From Alphaproteobacteria bacterium (GTDB taxonomy: Bacteria; Pseudomonadota; Alphaproteobacteria; Rhizobiales; Devosiaceae): a stretch of DNA of 9,780 nt. A program made the position numbers and the translations under genes. The notes beneath the pieces were generated by a model. That model was not told where the DNA came from and made no database searches. It saw nothing but the letters and a program-made list of their open reading frames with translations. Positions 1 through 6,501 of the stretch are shown here, piece by piece; the stretch's first letter is position 1, and the number at the start of each line of letters is the position of its first letter. The DNA lies in NCBI GenBank assembly GCA_018820005.1, contig JAHJOS010000580.1, positions 1 through 9,780 of the forward strand. Direction: 5' to 3'.

Positions 1-451
1 GAACATTCCACCCCCTGGGGTTCCAGTCAGCGGTTCCAGTTCAGCACGTTCGAACTGAGATAAGTTCCAGACGTCCGCTCTTTGCGTGCCAGAGCCATAA
101 GCGGACAGACCGCATTCCACCCCTGTGCTGAACGTTGCTAGGGCCAGAGCGGACCGACCGCTTTCGGGAAATCGAAATGTCAATCTGATCGGCCGGAATG
201 GGGCGCGTTGCTGCCCAGTGGTTGCCGACCCCATAGTGGTCACTCATTGATTTGTAGAGTGATGGCAAAGGCGGACGTCGCCAAAAACAGCTCCCACTGT
301 GGCTTGGTAGTGATTGTTCGTTGCCGCGCTTTGGCCGCCACCCTGGTAAGCCCGCCGTCCCACTATGCGCGTCGCAAAAGTTCACAGATTCGTCGTTTTC
401 CCGGGTCCTGCACCTCCAAAACAACCTAAGCCGAGATGTGTGTGCGCGCGA
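1..451. other. Non-coding spacer with degenerate repeats
   Basis: I see no credible gene in these bases. Open frames exist on both strands but lack a ribosome-binding site and have compositions typical of shadow frames (many Arg, Ser, Trp and Cys, no domain). The stretch contains short repeated words. 'cattccacccc' occurs at about 4 and again at about 113. A 9-bp inverted pair gttcagcac (39-47) / gtgctgaac (125-133) is present. So is a 7-bp inverted pair gtccgct (73-79) / agcggac (100-106). These resemble degenerate palindromic spacer elements and are not explained by any gene here. The promoter of the LtrA gene should lie near the right end, but I could not pick out a convincing -35/-10 pair. 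Confidence 0.5.
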
Positions 452-480
452 AAACCCACTATTTGCAATCCGGTGGGTTT
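452..480 (+). promoter_or_regulatory. Stem-loop upstream of the LtrA gene
   Basis: Perfect 8-bp inverted repeat aaacccac (452-459) / gtgggttt (473-480) with a 13-base loop, ending 35 bases before the chosen start codon of the LtrA-family gene. No clear U-tract follows on the + strand, so a plain intrinsic terminator is not well supported. A leader hairpin or a protein-binding palindrome is equally possible. Function is inferred from position only. Confidence 0.35.
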
Positions 481-515
481 CAGGGATGATCGTGCGGACA
501 AATCAGGGAACACCT

Positions 516-1685
516 ATGCGCCTGTCAGTTTTTCACCGCTTCATACCGATTTCAGCCTTGCGCAATCTTGCCCCCGAAGAAACGCCGCGTGTGACCACGA
601 TGGAGCTGTTCTTTGATCTGGTCTATGTCTTCAGCATCATCCAGCTATCTCATTTCCTTCTGGCGCATACCAGTTGGCTGGGTGCGCTGGAAGCGGTGAC
701 GCTGTTCGCGGCGGTCTGGTGGGCGTGGAACTATACCGCCTGGGCCGCCAACTGGGTCAATCCCGATCACCCCAGCGGCCGCGGCCTGATGATCGTTCTG
801 ATGGGCTGCGCCCTTGTGATGGCCATTGCGATGCCGCAGGCATTTGACGAACGTGCGGGGCTGTTCGCGGGGGCCTATGTGGCCATGGCGGTGATCCGCG
901 CAACCTACATGGCGTTCGTGTTTCGCGGTCAGGTCATGGGGCGCAACTATGCCCAACTCGGTGCCTGGAGCGCGTTGTCGGGCCTGTTCTGGATCGCCGG
1001 CGCGATGTTTGCCGAGGCGCGATTGGCCCTTTGGATGATTGCGGTGCTGCTGGACTATTCCGCCCCCTACCTCGGCTTCTGGCTGCCCGGCAGAGGCGCG
1101 ACACCAATGGAAAGTTGGCCGCTCAAGGGGCTGCATCTGTTCGAGCGGAACCAGCTCATCTTCATCATCGCGCTTGGGGAATCGATCCTGCTGCTGGGCG
1201 GGCTGCTGGTGGACCATCCGCTGCATCCGGATACCGTTCTTGCGGCGATCATCGGTTTTGCGCTCATCGTGACCCTATGGTGGATCTATTTCGTGGATCT
1301 TTCGGAACCTGCGGAACATCGGTTCGAGCAAGATAAAGCCCATACCCGGCTTGCACGCGCAGGGCTTGCCCATTCGCATGGTGTCGCTGTCTGTGGTGCG
1401 ATTGTCATGGCGGTTGCAATCGAGTTGATCGTGGCCCACCCGCATGACCCCATTCACGCACCCACTGCGATTGTCGCCTTTGCCGGGCCTGCGATCTTCC
1501 TGCTCGGCTGTGCGATGTTCCTGCGTGTCATGGCGGCGAGGTCGCGGCTTGCCTATCTGGTTGCGGTGGCGGCCCTTGCAGCCTGGGCACTCACCGCGGT
1601 TGCGCTGCATCTGAACGGTTTGTGGCTTGGTGTGGGCGTGCTTGCAATCATGCTCGCGGTGGCAGCCTCGGCGCGGCGCGGGTGA
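516..1685 (+). CDS. ltrA: Low temperature requirement protein A (LtrA) family membrane protein
   Basis: A 389-residue multipass inner-membrane protein of the LtrA family. The family was named from a Listeria locus needed for growth in the cold; its biochemical role is not established. Visible family marks are the N-terminal ELFFDLVYVF segment at residues 30-39 and HLFERNQLIFIIALGESI at about 207-224, where charged residues sit inside hydrophobic stretches. At least ten hydrophobic segments follow one another through to residue 385, and there is no signal peptide. The start at 516 is chosen because AGGGA (505-509) sits six bases upstream and the protein then begins just before the first conserved block. 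Upstream in-frame starts (486 and further) would add residues with no family resemblance. The gene ends in TGATG, overlapping the channel gene by one base, so the two are probably translated together. Family assignment is firm; function is unknown. Confidence 0.88.
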   Translation: MRLSVFHRFIPISALRNLAPEETPRVTTMELFFDLVYVFSIIQLSHFLLAHTSWLGALEAVTLFAAVWWAWNYTAWAANWVNPDHPSGRGLMIVLMGCALVMAIAMPQAFDERAGLFAGAYVAMAVIRATYMAFVFRGQVMGRNYAQLGAWSALSGLFWIAGAMFAEARLALWMIAVLLDYSAPYLGFWLPGRGATPMESWPLKGLHLFERNQLIFIIALGESILLLGGLLVDHPLHPDTVLAAIIGFALIVTLWWIYFVDLSEPAEHRFEQDKAHTRLARAGLAHSHGVAVCGAIVMAVAIELIVAHPHDPIHAPTAIVAFAGPAIFLLGCAMFLRVMAARSRLAYLVAVAALAAWALTAVALHLNGLWLGVGVLAIMLAVAASARRG

Positions 1686-2347
1686 TGCAGACGATTTTTT
1701 CTAGACCCGTCGCGCGCAATCAGATTGCGGCCAATGCCGCCTTGCTGGTTGCGCTGATCCTTCACAATCTGACCTATCCCTTGTCAGCGGCAGGCGGGTT
1801 CTGGCCTGCGATGTTCTATGCCTTCTATGCCCTCATCTTCGTCGTGGCGACCTGGGCACTCGTCACGGACCGCCGTCTGCGGGGCGCTGTCGCGATATGC
1901 GGCGCTGCGGTCTTTGCCGCAGGCATAGCCAATTCCTATGCGCCATCGTCATCCGCTGCCCTCGGCGTCTATCTTGGCTCCATCGTCTATCATCTCGTGA
2001 TGATCACCGTGCTTTCACGCTATATTTTTGGCGCCAAAGTGATCGTGACCGATGTTCTTTTGTCGGCGGCGTCGTTGTACATTGTGATTGGCTCGGGTTT
2101 TGCAGCCCTTTTTGCATTGGTCGAGTGGATCGTGCCTGGCTCCTTCGTGGCAAATTCAGGAACCGCGATTGGCTGGCAGCAGATGCTCTATTTCAGCTAT
2201 ATCACTATGACAACGGTCGGATATGGCGACATCACGCCCGTGGGGTTCTACGCCCAGTCCATTGCCAGCTTTGAGGCCATCAGTGGCACACTCTATACGG
2301 TTATCCTGTTGTCCCGCCTGGTCGGGTTGCATGCGAGCCGTGGTTGA
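1685..2347 (+). CDS. Potassium-channel-like membrane protein (Ion_trans_2 type)
   Basis: A 220-residue integral membrane protein. About five hydrophobic helices (near residues 14-33, 38-60, 67-84, 93-110, 122-147) precede a pore loop containing TTVGYGD (176-182), the signature of potassium-selective filters, and a last helix at about 187-213. The plan matches a six-helix channel with the pore between the last two helices. No helix carries the regular Arg/Lys spacing of a voltage sensor. The protein stops about seven residues after the last helix, so it has no RCK or cyclic-nucleotide domain for gating. The start at 1685 (MQTIF) overlaps the LtrA stop codon as TGATG, typical of translational coupling. 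An upstream in-frame GTG at 1622 lies inside the LtrA gene and adds a non-membrane stretch, so I reject it. Predicted role: K+ conductance across the inner membrane, presumably functioning with the LtrA protein. Confidence 0.85.
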   Translation: MQTIFSRPVARNQIAANAALLVALILHNLTYPLSAAGGFWPAMFYAFYALIFVVATWALVTDRRLRGAVAICGAAVFAAGIANSYAPSSSAALGVYLGSIVYHLVMITVLSRYIFGAKVIVTDVLLSAASLYIVIGSGFAALFALVEWIVPGSFVANSGTAIGWQQMLYFSYITMTTVGYGDITPVGFYAQSIASFEAISGTLYTVILLSRLVGLHASRG

Positions 2348-2676
2348 GGCATGCGCAGAGACCGTCGGTGCGCTCTTATCCTAACATTCGAAGAGAACTT
2401 TCCGAAAAGAAAGGTCCTCGGTGCCCGAGTTACAAGACCTCAAGTGCGTGATGAAACCAAACTAACCGCACTTGTCTCCCTTGTTCGTTGATCGTCTAAT
2501 GTCTGCTTGGCTTACCTGCCGGGCCGAAACCCGCCATCCCGATGTCCACCCTGTTGCGGTGTTGGTTGGGTGATCCGACGATGTCCGCTTTCAGGAGCGC
2601 GCAAAACTTGGGCGAACGGCGGGAACGGGCGCTTCGCCGACGGCGATTGCATGGCCACCGGCGAAGCCAGGCTGGA
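2348..2676. other. Spacer between channel gene and recombinase gene
   Basis: About 330 bases without a gene I can support; the short open frames here have no ribosome-binding site or recognisable domain. It contains a bulged hairpin (2412-2440), a 12-base word atgtccgctttc (2581-2592) that recurs at 9350-9361, and a small inverted pair ggcgaa (2611-2616) / ttcgcc (2633-2638). Both flanking genes end here (convergent), so transcription from both sides should stop in this stretch. No tRNA gene or obvious attachment-site duplication is visible next to the recombinase. Confidence 0.45.
2412..2440 (+). terminator. Weak bulged hairpin after the LtrA/channel operon
   Basis: Stem aggtc (2412-2416) / gacct (2436-2440) encloses a second stem ctcgg (2417-2421) / ccgag (2425-2429) with a three-base loop and a six-base bulge (2430-2435) on one side. 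It lies about 65 bases after the channel stop codon. No run of T follows, so termination here is only a possibility. Confidence 0.25.
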
Positions 2677-3309
2677 TCAGATTTCAGTGGCCTCAGACAG
2701 CGACAACGCATCATCGACGTCCACGCCCAGGTAACGAACCGTGTTTTCGATCTTGCTGTGCCCGAGTAAGATCTGGATGGCCCGCAGGTTACCAGTCGCC
2801 TTGTAGATCAGAGACGCCTTGGTCCGACGCAGAGAATGGGTGCCGTATTCCTCCGGCGTCAGGCCAATGGCGGTCACCCATTCGTCGACGAGCCTGGCGT
2901 ATTGACGTGTGCTCAGGTGGTCATTGGGATGGACGCGGCTGGGGAACGCGAAATCTTCGACACTGCCGCCTCGTCTCTCAAGCCAAGCAAGCAGGCTGGT
3001 TCTCGTGTCTGATGTGATCTCAAACTGAACGGGCCTTCCAGTCTTCTGCTGGATCACCATCGATCGTGTGCGGATGGCAGGTCCGGCCACCAGCGTGCCA
3101 ATCTTGATTTTCACCAAGTCGCAGCCTCGAAGCTTGCTGTCGATTGCGAGATCGAAGAGTGCCCGGTCGCGCATTCGGCCTTCCCGATCCAGAAAGAACC
3201 GGATCGACCAAATCTGCCTAACTTTCAGAGCGCGCTTAGCGCCAACTTGTCGGCCAGCGTTCCAGGCAGGCCTCCCTGCTGCAGCAGGGTCGTATTGTGA
3301 GATACCCAT
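2677..3309 (-). CDS. Solitary short tyrosine recombinase/integrase
   Basis: A 210-residue site-specific recombinase of the tyrosine (phage integrase) family. The full catalytic set can be read in order: Arg61 (in KLRGCDL), Lys89 (in QKTGRPV), His158 and Arg161 (in HSLRRTK), His184 (in LLGHSKIENT) and the nucleophile Tyr193 (in VRYLGVD). Usual phage integrases are 300-400 residues with an N-terminal SAM-like core-binding domain. Here the catalytic domain starts by about residue 25, so that domain is missing by design rather than by truncation: the start has a good GGGAGA six bases upstream (3316-3321). Short recombinases of this type are common as single genes in sphingomonads; what they recombine is not known to me. 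No second recombinase, excisionase or cargo is recognisable beside it. The leader forms a long hairpin that contains the ribosome-binding site. Confidence 0.9.
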   Translation of the reverse strand: MGISQYDPAAAGRPAWNAGRQVGAKRALKVRQIWSIRFFLDREGRMRDRALFDLAIDSKLRGCDLVKIKIGTLVAGPAIRTRSMVIQQKTGRPVQFEITSDTRTSLLAWLERRGGSVEDFAFPSRVHPNDHLSTRQYARLVDEWVTAIGLTPEEYGTHSLRRTKASLIYKATGNLRAIQILLGHSKIENTVRYLGVDVDDALSLSEATEI

Positions 3310-3311
3310 TA

Positions 3312-3348
3312 CATTTCTCCCGTGGCCGAAGCGGCCGCAGGAGAAATG
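3312..3348 (-). promoter_or_regulatory. Hairpin that encloses the recombinase ribosome-binding site
   Basis: Perfect 9-bp inverted repeat catttctcc (3312-3320) / ggagaaatg (3340-3348). It continues inward through one wobble or mismatch on either strand to a 5-bp GC stem ggccg (3324-3328) / cggcc (3332-3336) with a three-base loop, about 17 stacked pairs in all. Read on the - strand, the recombinase GGGAGA (3316-3321) lies in the 3' arm, so folding of the mRNA would hide it. The same arm ends in ATG directly followed by TAA, which overlaps the real start as ATGTAATG (3314 down to 3307). A DNA-level role, such as a recombinase binding site, is an alternative. Confidence 0.55.
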
Positions 3349-3371
3349 ATTGTGCTAAGGTCGCGGATGGC

Positions 3372-3430
3372 AATGACCGCCTCATTCGAGACATTGACGG
3401 CCTGAGCAAGCGATCCTGGAAGCGGTCATT
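3372..3430. repeat. Inverted repeat between recombinase and lysR genes
   Basis: Perfect 9-bp inverted pair aatgaccgc (3372-3380) / gcggtcatt (3422-3430), separated by 41 bases and ending four bases before the LysR stop codon (3434-3436). It lies upstream of the recombinase gene and downstream of the regulator gene, so it may act at the recombinase promoter, as a weak terminator of the regulator transcript, or be fortuitous. No T-tract is present. Confidence 0.3.
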
Positions 3431-3433
3431 CCT

Positions 3434-4327
3434 TTACTCCCGATATCTCAACGTATCAACGATGACCGACATCGCAGGGGAGAGCTGTCGGCGACTTGGA
3501 TAGGACAGGTGGTAGCCGGGAAAAAAGGGGGACCACTCGTCAAGAACCTGCACCAGCCGACCTTCTGCCAGCAGCGAAACGACCGTGTCCCCCGGTACGT
3601 AGGCAATTCCACCCCCCTCAACTGCGGCGTCCACCATTGGCAAGCTGGAGTTGAATATAAGCTGCCCCTCGACGCGGACACGCAGCTCACGACCGTCCCT
3701 CGCGAATTCCCACGAGTAGAGACCACCGCCACGTCCCTGACGATGGTTCATGCAGTTATGATGCACCAGGTCCTGCGGCGTTGAAGGCGTACCATGTCGC
3801 TCCAGATAGTCAGGTGATGCCACCGCGACCAAGCGCCAGTCGGGGCTGATGCGGACCGCCACCATATCTTTCTCGAGGCTTTCCCCCAGACGCACGCCGG
3901 CGTCGAAGCGCTCCTCGACAATGTTGCGCAAGCCATTGTCGATGCTGAACTCCAGCCTGATATCAGAATAGTCCGTCGTTAAGCGCCCAAGTTTAGGCCG
4001 GACCAGCCAATTATATGCATGGTCCGAAATGGTAATCCGCACCAGGCCGGAGGGCTTATCACGCAGCGACATGAGGCTGGCGAGATCATGCTCGATTTCA
4101 GCAATGCGTGGGGCCATGGATGCCAGCAGCTTCTCACCGGCCTCAGTCGGGGAAACGCTACGTGTGGTGCGTGTGAGCAGACGGAGCCCCAACCGCTGTT
4201 CCAGCTGCTTGATGGTCGCGCTAAGCGTCGACTGCGACGTGCCAAGCTTGGCCGCTGCCTTGGTAAAGCTGCGTTCTTCGGCGACGGCAACGAACCACAG
4301 CAAGTCATTCAGTTCACGTCGCTGCAT
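3434..4327 (-). CDS. LysR-type transcriptional regulator
   Basis: A 297-residue LysR-family DNA-binding regulator. The N-terminal winged helix-turn-helix is clear at about residues 5-65, with the recognition segment RSFTKAAAKLGTSQSTLSATI (19-39) and the following QLEQRLGLRLLTRTTRSVSPTEAG. A linker helix and a periplasmic-binding-like effector domain (about 90-292) follow and appear complete, ending in GGGIAYVPGD and a short C-terminal tail. I chose the ATG at 4325-4327 (MQRREL) because LysR proteins of this subgroup begin there and an AGGGA lies about ten bases upstream. An in-frame ATG at 4367-4369 would add 14 residues but has no ribosome-binding site and would use up half of the divergent promoter region. 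The gene is divergent from the transporter/redox operon, the classic arrangement for a LysR protein that controls its neighbour and itself. The effector cannot be told from sequence. Confidence 0.92.
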   Translation of the reverse strand: MQRRELNDLLWFVAVAEERSFTKAAAKLGTSQSTLSATIKQLEQRLGLRLLTRTTRSVSPTEAGEKLLASMAPRIAEIEHDLASLMSLRDKPSGLVRITISDHAYNWLVRPKLGRLTTDYSDIRLEFSIDNGLRNIVEERFDAGVRLGESLEKDMVAVRISPDWRLVAVASPDYLERHGTPSTPQDLVHHNCMNHRQGRGGGLYSWEFARDGRELRVRVEGQLIFNSSLPMVDAAVEGGGIAYVPGDTVVSLLAEGRLVQVLDEWSPFFPGYHLSYPSRRQLSPAMSVIVDTLRYRE

Positions 4328-4378
4328 CCCGGCAAGATCCCTATCTATCGGCTCACGATATAAGAGCATGCGGATTTG

Positions 4379-4406
4379 GCCAGCTAGTCAATATGAAATA
4401 GCTGGC
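4379..4406. promoter_or_regulatory. Candidate LysR operator palindrome
   Basis: Perfect palindrome GCCAGCTA (4379-4386) - N12 - TAGCTGGC (4399-4406) in the divergent intergenic region between the LysR gene and the permease gene. It contains T-N11-A pairs (T4385/A4397 and T4388/A4400), the general LysR box rule. Its right edge is only 13 bases before the permease ATG, so it overlaps the place where the leader or promoter of that operon must lie. Binding by the adjacent regulator is inferred from position and symmetry. Confidence 0.6.
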
Positions 4407-4419
4407 GCAAAGTGTCGTC

Positions 4420-5617
4420 ATGACCACAGAGCACCTTTCCATCACCGGCCGTCCGGACACCGCTACCCCATGGTTAGCCGTGGCATGCCTTTCCCTCGTG
4501 ACATTTGTATTGATCGCCTCGGAATTCATGCCCGTCAGCTTGCTGACGCCGATCGCGACCGACTTGGGAATCAGCGAAGGTCAGGCGGGCCAGGCCATAT
4601 CCGTGTCGGGCCTGTTTGCCGTCGTGACCAGCCTTTTTGGCAATTCGCTGCTGTCGAGCTGGGACCGACGCGCTGCCGTAATCCTTTACACCGTCGTGCT
4701 GGTCGTCTCAGGTCTGGCGGTCACCTTTGCTCCGAACTACCTCTTCTTCATGACCGGCAGAGCGTTGATCGGGATCTCGATCGGTGGCTTCTGGTCGCTT
4801 TCCACCGCCATCCTCGCCCGGCTGGCCAGTAGGTCTGACCTTCCCAAGGCCCTAGCCATGCTCCAGGGCGGGACGGCCTTGGCATCCGTAATCGCGGCCC
4901 CTCTGGGCAGTTTCCTTGGCGGCCTTATTGGCTGGCGCGGCGCCTTCTTCGTGGTCGTCCCGATCGGGCTTCTTGGCATTGTGTGGCAGCTGCTGGTCCT
5001 GCCCAAGCTGCCGCCGACGCATGACGTTTCCGTTGGCAGCATGTTCGCCCTGCTGCGTCACCGCCTTGTTGCCATCGGCATGGCGGCGACGACACTCGCC
5101 TTCATGGGACAGTTTGCTGCCTCAACGTATTTCCGGCCGTTTCTGGAAAACGTCACCGGTCTGGACGTCAACAGCTTGTCGCTGGTCCTGCTTGGTCTTG
5201 GTCTTGCTGGTTTGGCCGGCACCGGCCTGTCGGGGTTCGTCCTGCGCACCTATTTGAATACCACGCTCGTAGTCCTGCCGGGCGCCCTGGCCGTCGTTTC
5301 GCTCGCACTAATCGCTCTCGGGTCGATACCCTTAGCCGTCGCAGCGCTTTTGATCCTGTGGGGGCTTCTTCTCCAATCCCATCCCCGTGGGTTGGGGCAC
5401 ATGGATGACACGCATCATCCCCAATCAGCTCGAGGCGGGCGGCGGCCTGCAGGTAGCGCTGATCCAGTTCGCCATTACCGTTGGCGCCTTCAGTGGCGGC
5501 CTGCTGCTCGACCTCAGCGGCTGGCAGAGCCCGTTCGTCCTTTGCGCGGCCTTGCTGCTCACTGCCGCTGCCCTCGCGTTCGTTGCAAGCCATCAAGGAA
5601 AGGGAACCCGCCCATGA
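4420..5617 (+). pseudogene. MFS efflux permease, frameshifted in a G tract
   Basis: A major facilitator superfamily permease of the drug/arabinose-efflux (DHA1-like) type. It begins MTTEHLS and has the first helix AVACLSLVTFVLIASEFMPVSLLTPIA, the DRR-containing loop between helices 2 and 3, and hydrophobic helices through to about residue 313. There the frame breaks. After LLILWG the conserved continuation FFSNPIPVGWGTWMTRIIPNQ is found one frame over and runs to TGA at 5615-5617 with helices 11 and 12 intact. Removing one G from the run of five at 5360-5364 joins the halves into about 398 residues, the normal size for the family. As written, translation misses helices 11-12 and reads, without meeting a stop, into the downstream gene. 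This may be a real mutation, a sequencing error or a slippage site. There is no strong ribosome-binding site before 4420. The restored stop overlaps the next start as ATGA. Confidence 0.8.
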
Positions 5618-6072
5618 TCGCCACACTCAAACGCCGCACCCTGCTCGCCGGTGCAGTCGCTGGCCTGTTCCTGCCACTGGCCGCGCGTGCCCAAACCATG
5701 GACCACGCCTCACAGGAGACAAGCGATGTGCGTGTGCGCTTCACGTTCAGCGATTTCACCATGACGGCGGTCCTGTACGACAATCCCTCAGCTCGCGACT
5801 TCCACGCCATGTTGCCGCTTGATCTCACGATCAGCGACTTCGCCCACAACGAAAAGATCGCCTATCTGCCACGCAAACTCACCGAAGAGGGAGCGGGCAC
5901 CTTCGGCAACGAGCAGCCGTACGACCTTTGCTACTACCGGCCATGGGGCAACCTCGCGATGTTCTATGCAGGGTATGAGCATCCGGGTCTGATCCGGCTT
6001 GGCCGATTTGAAGAGGGCTATGAAGCGCTGCACAAGCGGGGCGAATTCCCGCTCAAAATCGAAGCAATTTAG
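5614..6072 (+). CDS. Exported cyclophilin-like fold protein
   Basis: A 152-residue protein. The N-terminus has KRRTLLAGAVAGLFLPLAARA (6-26), a basic twin-arginine start, a hydrophobic core and an AxA cleavage site before Gln27, so it is probably exported by Tat or Sec. The mature part (about 38-150) carries the marks of the small bacterial cyclophilin-like family: TAVLYDNPSARDF (51-63), an LP[LR]xLT-type segment, YYRPWGNLAMFY (107-118) and GLIRLGRFEEGYEAL (125-139). Proteins of this family have a cyclophilin-type barrel but mostly lack proven isomerase activity, and their ligand is unknown. The start at 5614 overlaps the permease stop (ATGA) and is preceded by AAGGAAAGGGA. The frame is also continuous with the out-of-frame end of the permease, so an automatic gene call may merge the two; the signal peptide and overlap argue for a separate gene. 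Confidence 0.82.
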   Translation: MIATLKRRTLLAGAVAGLFLPLAARAQTMDHASQETSDVRVRFTFSDFTMTAVLYDNPSARDFHAMLPLDLTISDFAHNEKIAYLPRKLTEEGAGTFGNEQPYDLCYYRPWGNLAMFYAGYEHPGLIRLGRFEEGYEALHKRGEFPLKIEAI

Positions 6073-6082
6073 GAGAACGGCC

Positions 6083-6478
6083 ATGGACATCATCCGCGCA
6101 GGCTCAACGCCATCGGCCAAGGGGCCGGGCGACTGGTTCACCGGCACGGTACGTATCGACGGGCTATTTAATCGCTTCGCCCCCGATCGTGTGCAAGGTG
6201 CGCATGTGACGTTCGAGCCAGGCGCCCGAACGGCTTGGCACACGCATCCGCTGGGACAGACTCTGATCGTCACCTCCGGCTCCGGTCGCGTGCAGCGCGA
6301 GGGCGGACCGATCGAGACCGTTCACCCGGGCGACGTGGTCTGGTTTGCGCCGGGCGAAAAGCACTGGCACGGCGCGTCCCCTGAAACGGCCCTGACGCAT
6401 ATTGCGCTGCAGGAAGTCGAAAACGGCAAGGTCGTGGACTGGCTGGAACACGTGTCCGACGCCCAGTACGGCGCCTAA
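6083..6478 (+). CDS. Cupin protein, hydroxynitrile-lyase-like metal site
   Basis: A 131-residue single-domain cupin. Cupin motif 1 is PGARTAWHTHPLGQTLIVTSG (46-66), with His53, His55 and Gln59 as metal ligands. Motif 2 is HPGDVVWFAPGEKHWHG (81-97), with His94 as the fourth ligand and His96 next to it. The three-His, one-Gln set and the length match the manganese-dependent bacterial cupin hydroxynitrile lyases (for example the Granulicella tundricola enzyme), from my memory of that family. Related proteins are often annotated as carboxymuconolactone-decarboxylase-like cupins, and the physiological substrate is generally unknown. The start at 6083 is set by AGGAG (6071-6075), which overlaps the preceding stop codon, with seven bases of spacing; longer in-frame starts lie inside the upstream gene. 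The context of three carbonyl/alcohol oxidoreductases fits chemistry on aldehydes or cyanohydrin-like adducts, but the true reaction is not shown. Confidence 0.88.
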   Translation: MDIIRAGSTPSAKGPGDWFTGTVRIDGLFNRFAPDRVQGAHVTFEPGARTAWHTHPLGQTLIVTSGSGRVQREGGPIETVHPGDVVWFAPGEKHWHGASPETALTHIALQEVENGKVVDWLEHVSDAQYGA

Positions 6479-6501
6479 AACCAACAACGAAAGACAAGAC
6501 A

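Noticed and set aside
41..424. Open frame of 127 codons on the - strand in the left spacer
   Set aside because: No ribosome-binding site, no recognisable domain, composition of a shadow frame, and it overlaps repeat-like spacer sequence.
2677..3309. An integrative element with attachment sites bounded by the recombinase
   Set aside because: No tRNA gene, no direct repeats of attachment-site length and no phage or conjugation genes are visible in the window; the recombinase alone does not define an element.
4029..4832. Open frame of 267 codons on the + strand across the lysR/permease intergenic region
   Set aside because: Antisense to the LysR helix-turn-helix region and out of frame with the permease; it would run through the operator palindrome. 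Not credible as a gene.
4420..6072. A genuine 550-residue permease/cyclophilin-like fusion protein
   Set aside because: The stretch between about 5365 and 5613 in this frame is Arg/Pro/His-rich and unlike a membrane helix, while the conserved permease end is found one frame over and a signal peptide starts at 5614. A frameshift explains it better.
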